Both the position numbers and the translations under genes were made by a program. Of a DNA stretch of 41,595 bases, positions 41,300 to 41,595 are shown one piece after another. How positions within the stretch are numbered: the first letter of the stretch is position 1; every line of letters begins with the position of its first letter. The notes beneath the pieces are model-generated. The model was not told where the DNA came from and did no database searches. It saw nothing but the letters and a program-made list of their open reading frames with translations. The stretch covers positions 1-41,595 of the forward strand of contig URET01000009.1 of NCBI GenBank assembly GCA_900546875.1, read 5' to 3'. Origin of the DNA: an uncultured Eubacteriales bacterium (GTDB lineage: Bacteria > Bacillota > Clostridia > Christensenellales > CAG-314).

Positions 41300-41431
41300 A
41301 TGGCTGAAAGAACACAGAAGTCCACGACTAAGTCAACTGCCCGTCAAAGCGGGACTAAGAGCAAATCCGTTCAAAGCAAGACTCGTTCCTGCAAATCGAG
41401 CGGTGAGAACAATACAAAAGCCTGCAAATAA
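41300..41431 (+). CDS. 43-residue basic Lys/Ser/Thr-rich protein
   Basis: A very small protein, MAERTQKSTTKSTARQSGTK at its start, with about a quarter lysine or arginine, many serine and threonine, two cysteines and no hydrophobic core. ATG 41300 has a perfect AAGGAGG five bases upstream, and a strong terminator follows 40 bases after the stop, so it is a complete gene. Composition suggests an unfolded, nucleic-acid-binding or polyphosphate/anion-binding peptide, similar in kind to bacterial histone-like tails or short ribosome-associated basic proteins. No family match is known to me. It stands alone, with a long hairpin-containing upstream region. Confidence 0.7.
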   Translation: MAERTQKSTTKSTARQSGTKSKSVQSKTRSCKSSGENNTKACK

Positions 41432-41470
41432 GGTGAACTGAATCAGAATACCGCACGAAATCGCGGTAAA

Positions 41471-41500
41471 AAAGAAGAGCTGTGCTCTTCTTTTTTTTTC
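41471..41500 (+). terminator. Strong terminator after the 43-residue gene
   Basis: Perfect 10-bp stem AAAGAAGAGC/GCTCTTCTTT (41471-41480 with 41484-41493), TGT loop, continuing into seven more T. A smaller stem ACCGC/GCGGT lies just before it. Confidence 0.93.
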
Positions 41501-41565
41501 GGTGCGGTGAATTATACTATTAAGTGCAACAGTTGAGAGAAAAAAAAGGAGTTCATACAAATCTG

Positions 41566-41574
41566 TGGTATAAT
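41566..41574 (+). promoter_or_regulatory. Extended -10 promoter at the window end
   Basis: TGG directly before TATAAT (41569-41574). It points to a gene beyond the right edge. No good -35 is visible. Confidence 0.5.
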
Positions 41575-41595
41575 AAAGTTGCGAAACCAAATTTA

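Overview
The window looks like a chromosomal segment of a spore-forming anaerobe of the Bacillota, class Clostridia. The evidence is near-universal GGAGG ribosome sites, SigA-type promoters (TTGACA/TATAAT), oxygen-sensitive metabolism (class III ribonucleotide reductase NrdD/NrdG, formate-tetrahydrofolate ligase, adenine deaminase) and spore-associated families (YhcN/YlaJ lipoprotein, DUF421 with a DUF4363-type partner). Nothing here fixes the order or genus. Apart from a paired protease/lipoprotein locus that is clearly more AT-rich, the content is mostly core chromosome. No transposase, integrase, phage gene or CRISPR array is visible.

Layout. 1-285: an 81-bp direct repeat with hairpins, ending in a plus-strand terminator. 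467-5725 (minus): DUF1385-PrmC fusion, prfA, an aminotransferase, a P-loop protein and a membrane protein. 5957-7390: glnA with its own promoter. 7674-10440 (plus): HAD phosphatase, small unknown, fhs. 10727-12866: divergent fba and gap from a shared promoter region. 13114-17354: response regulator, histidine kinase and a lipoprotein of seven PepSY-like units. 17582-18689: YhcN/YlaJ lipoprotein and a 70-aa membrane protein. 18737-21641: nrdD-nrdG behind paired NrdR-like boxes. 21684-23850: an unknown protein, mntP and a macro-domain protein, probably from a leaderless promoter. 24409-28747: GNAT-like protein, isochorismatase-family hydrolase, serS and cysS behind a structured leader. 29074-33502: ECF S component and two half-size ABC exporters. 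33804-34924: DUF421 and DUF4363-like genes. 35275-37557: secreted papain-like peptidase plus exported partner. 37732-37817: tRNA-Ser(UGA). 38011-40688: STAS protein, ATPase-like protein and adenine deaminase. 41300-41431: a 43-residue basic protein.

The strongest system-level observation is regulatory. The promoters of the response regulator and of the PepSY lipoprotein share an 11-bp-spaced CTAATG direct repeat placed exactly 26 bp before each -10 element. This predicts an autoregulated OmpR/PhoB-type system whose output is a repeat-expanded surface lipoprotein. Other combinations worth attention are the DUF1385-PrmC fusion coupled to prfA, the STAS/ATPase/adenine deaminase operon, the peptidase/partner pair, and an aminoacyl-tRNA synthetase operon behind a structured leader with a palindrome over its -35 box.
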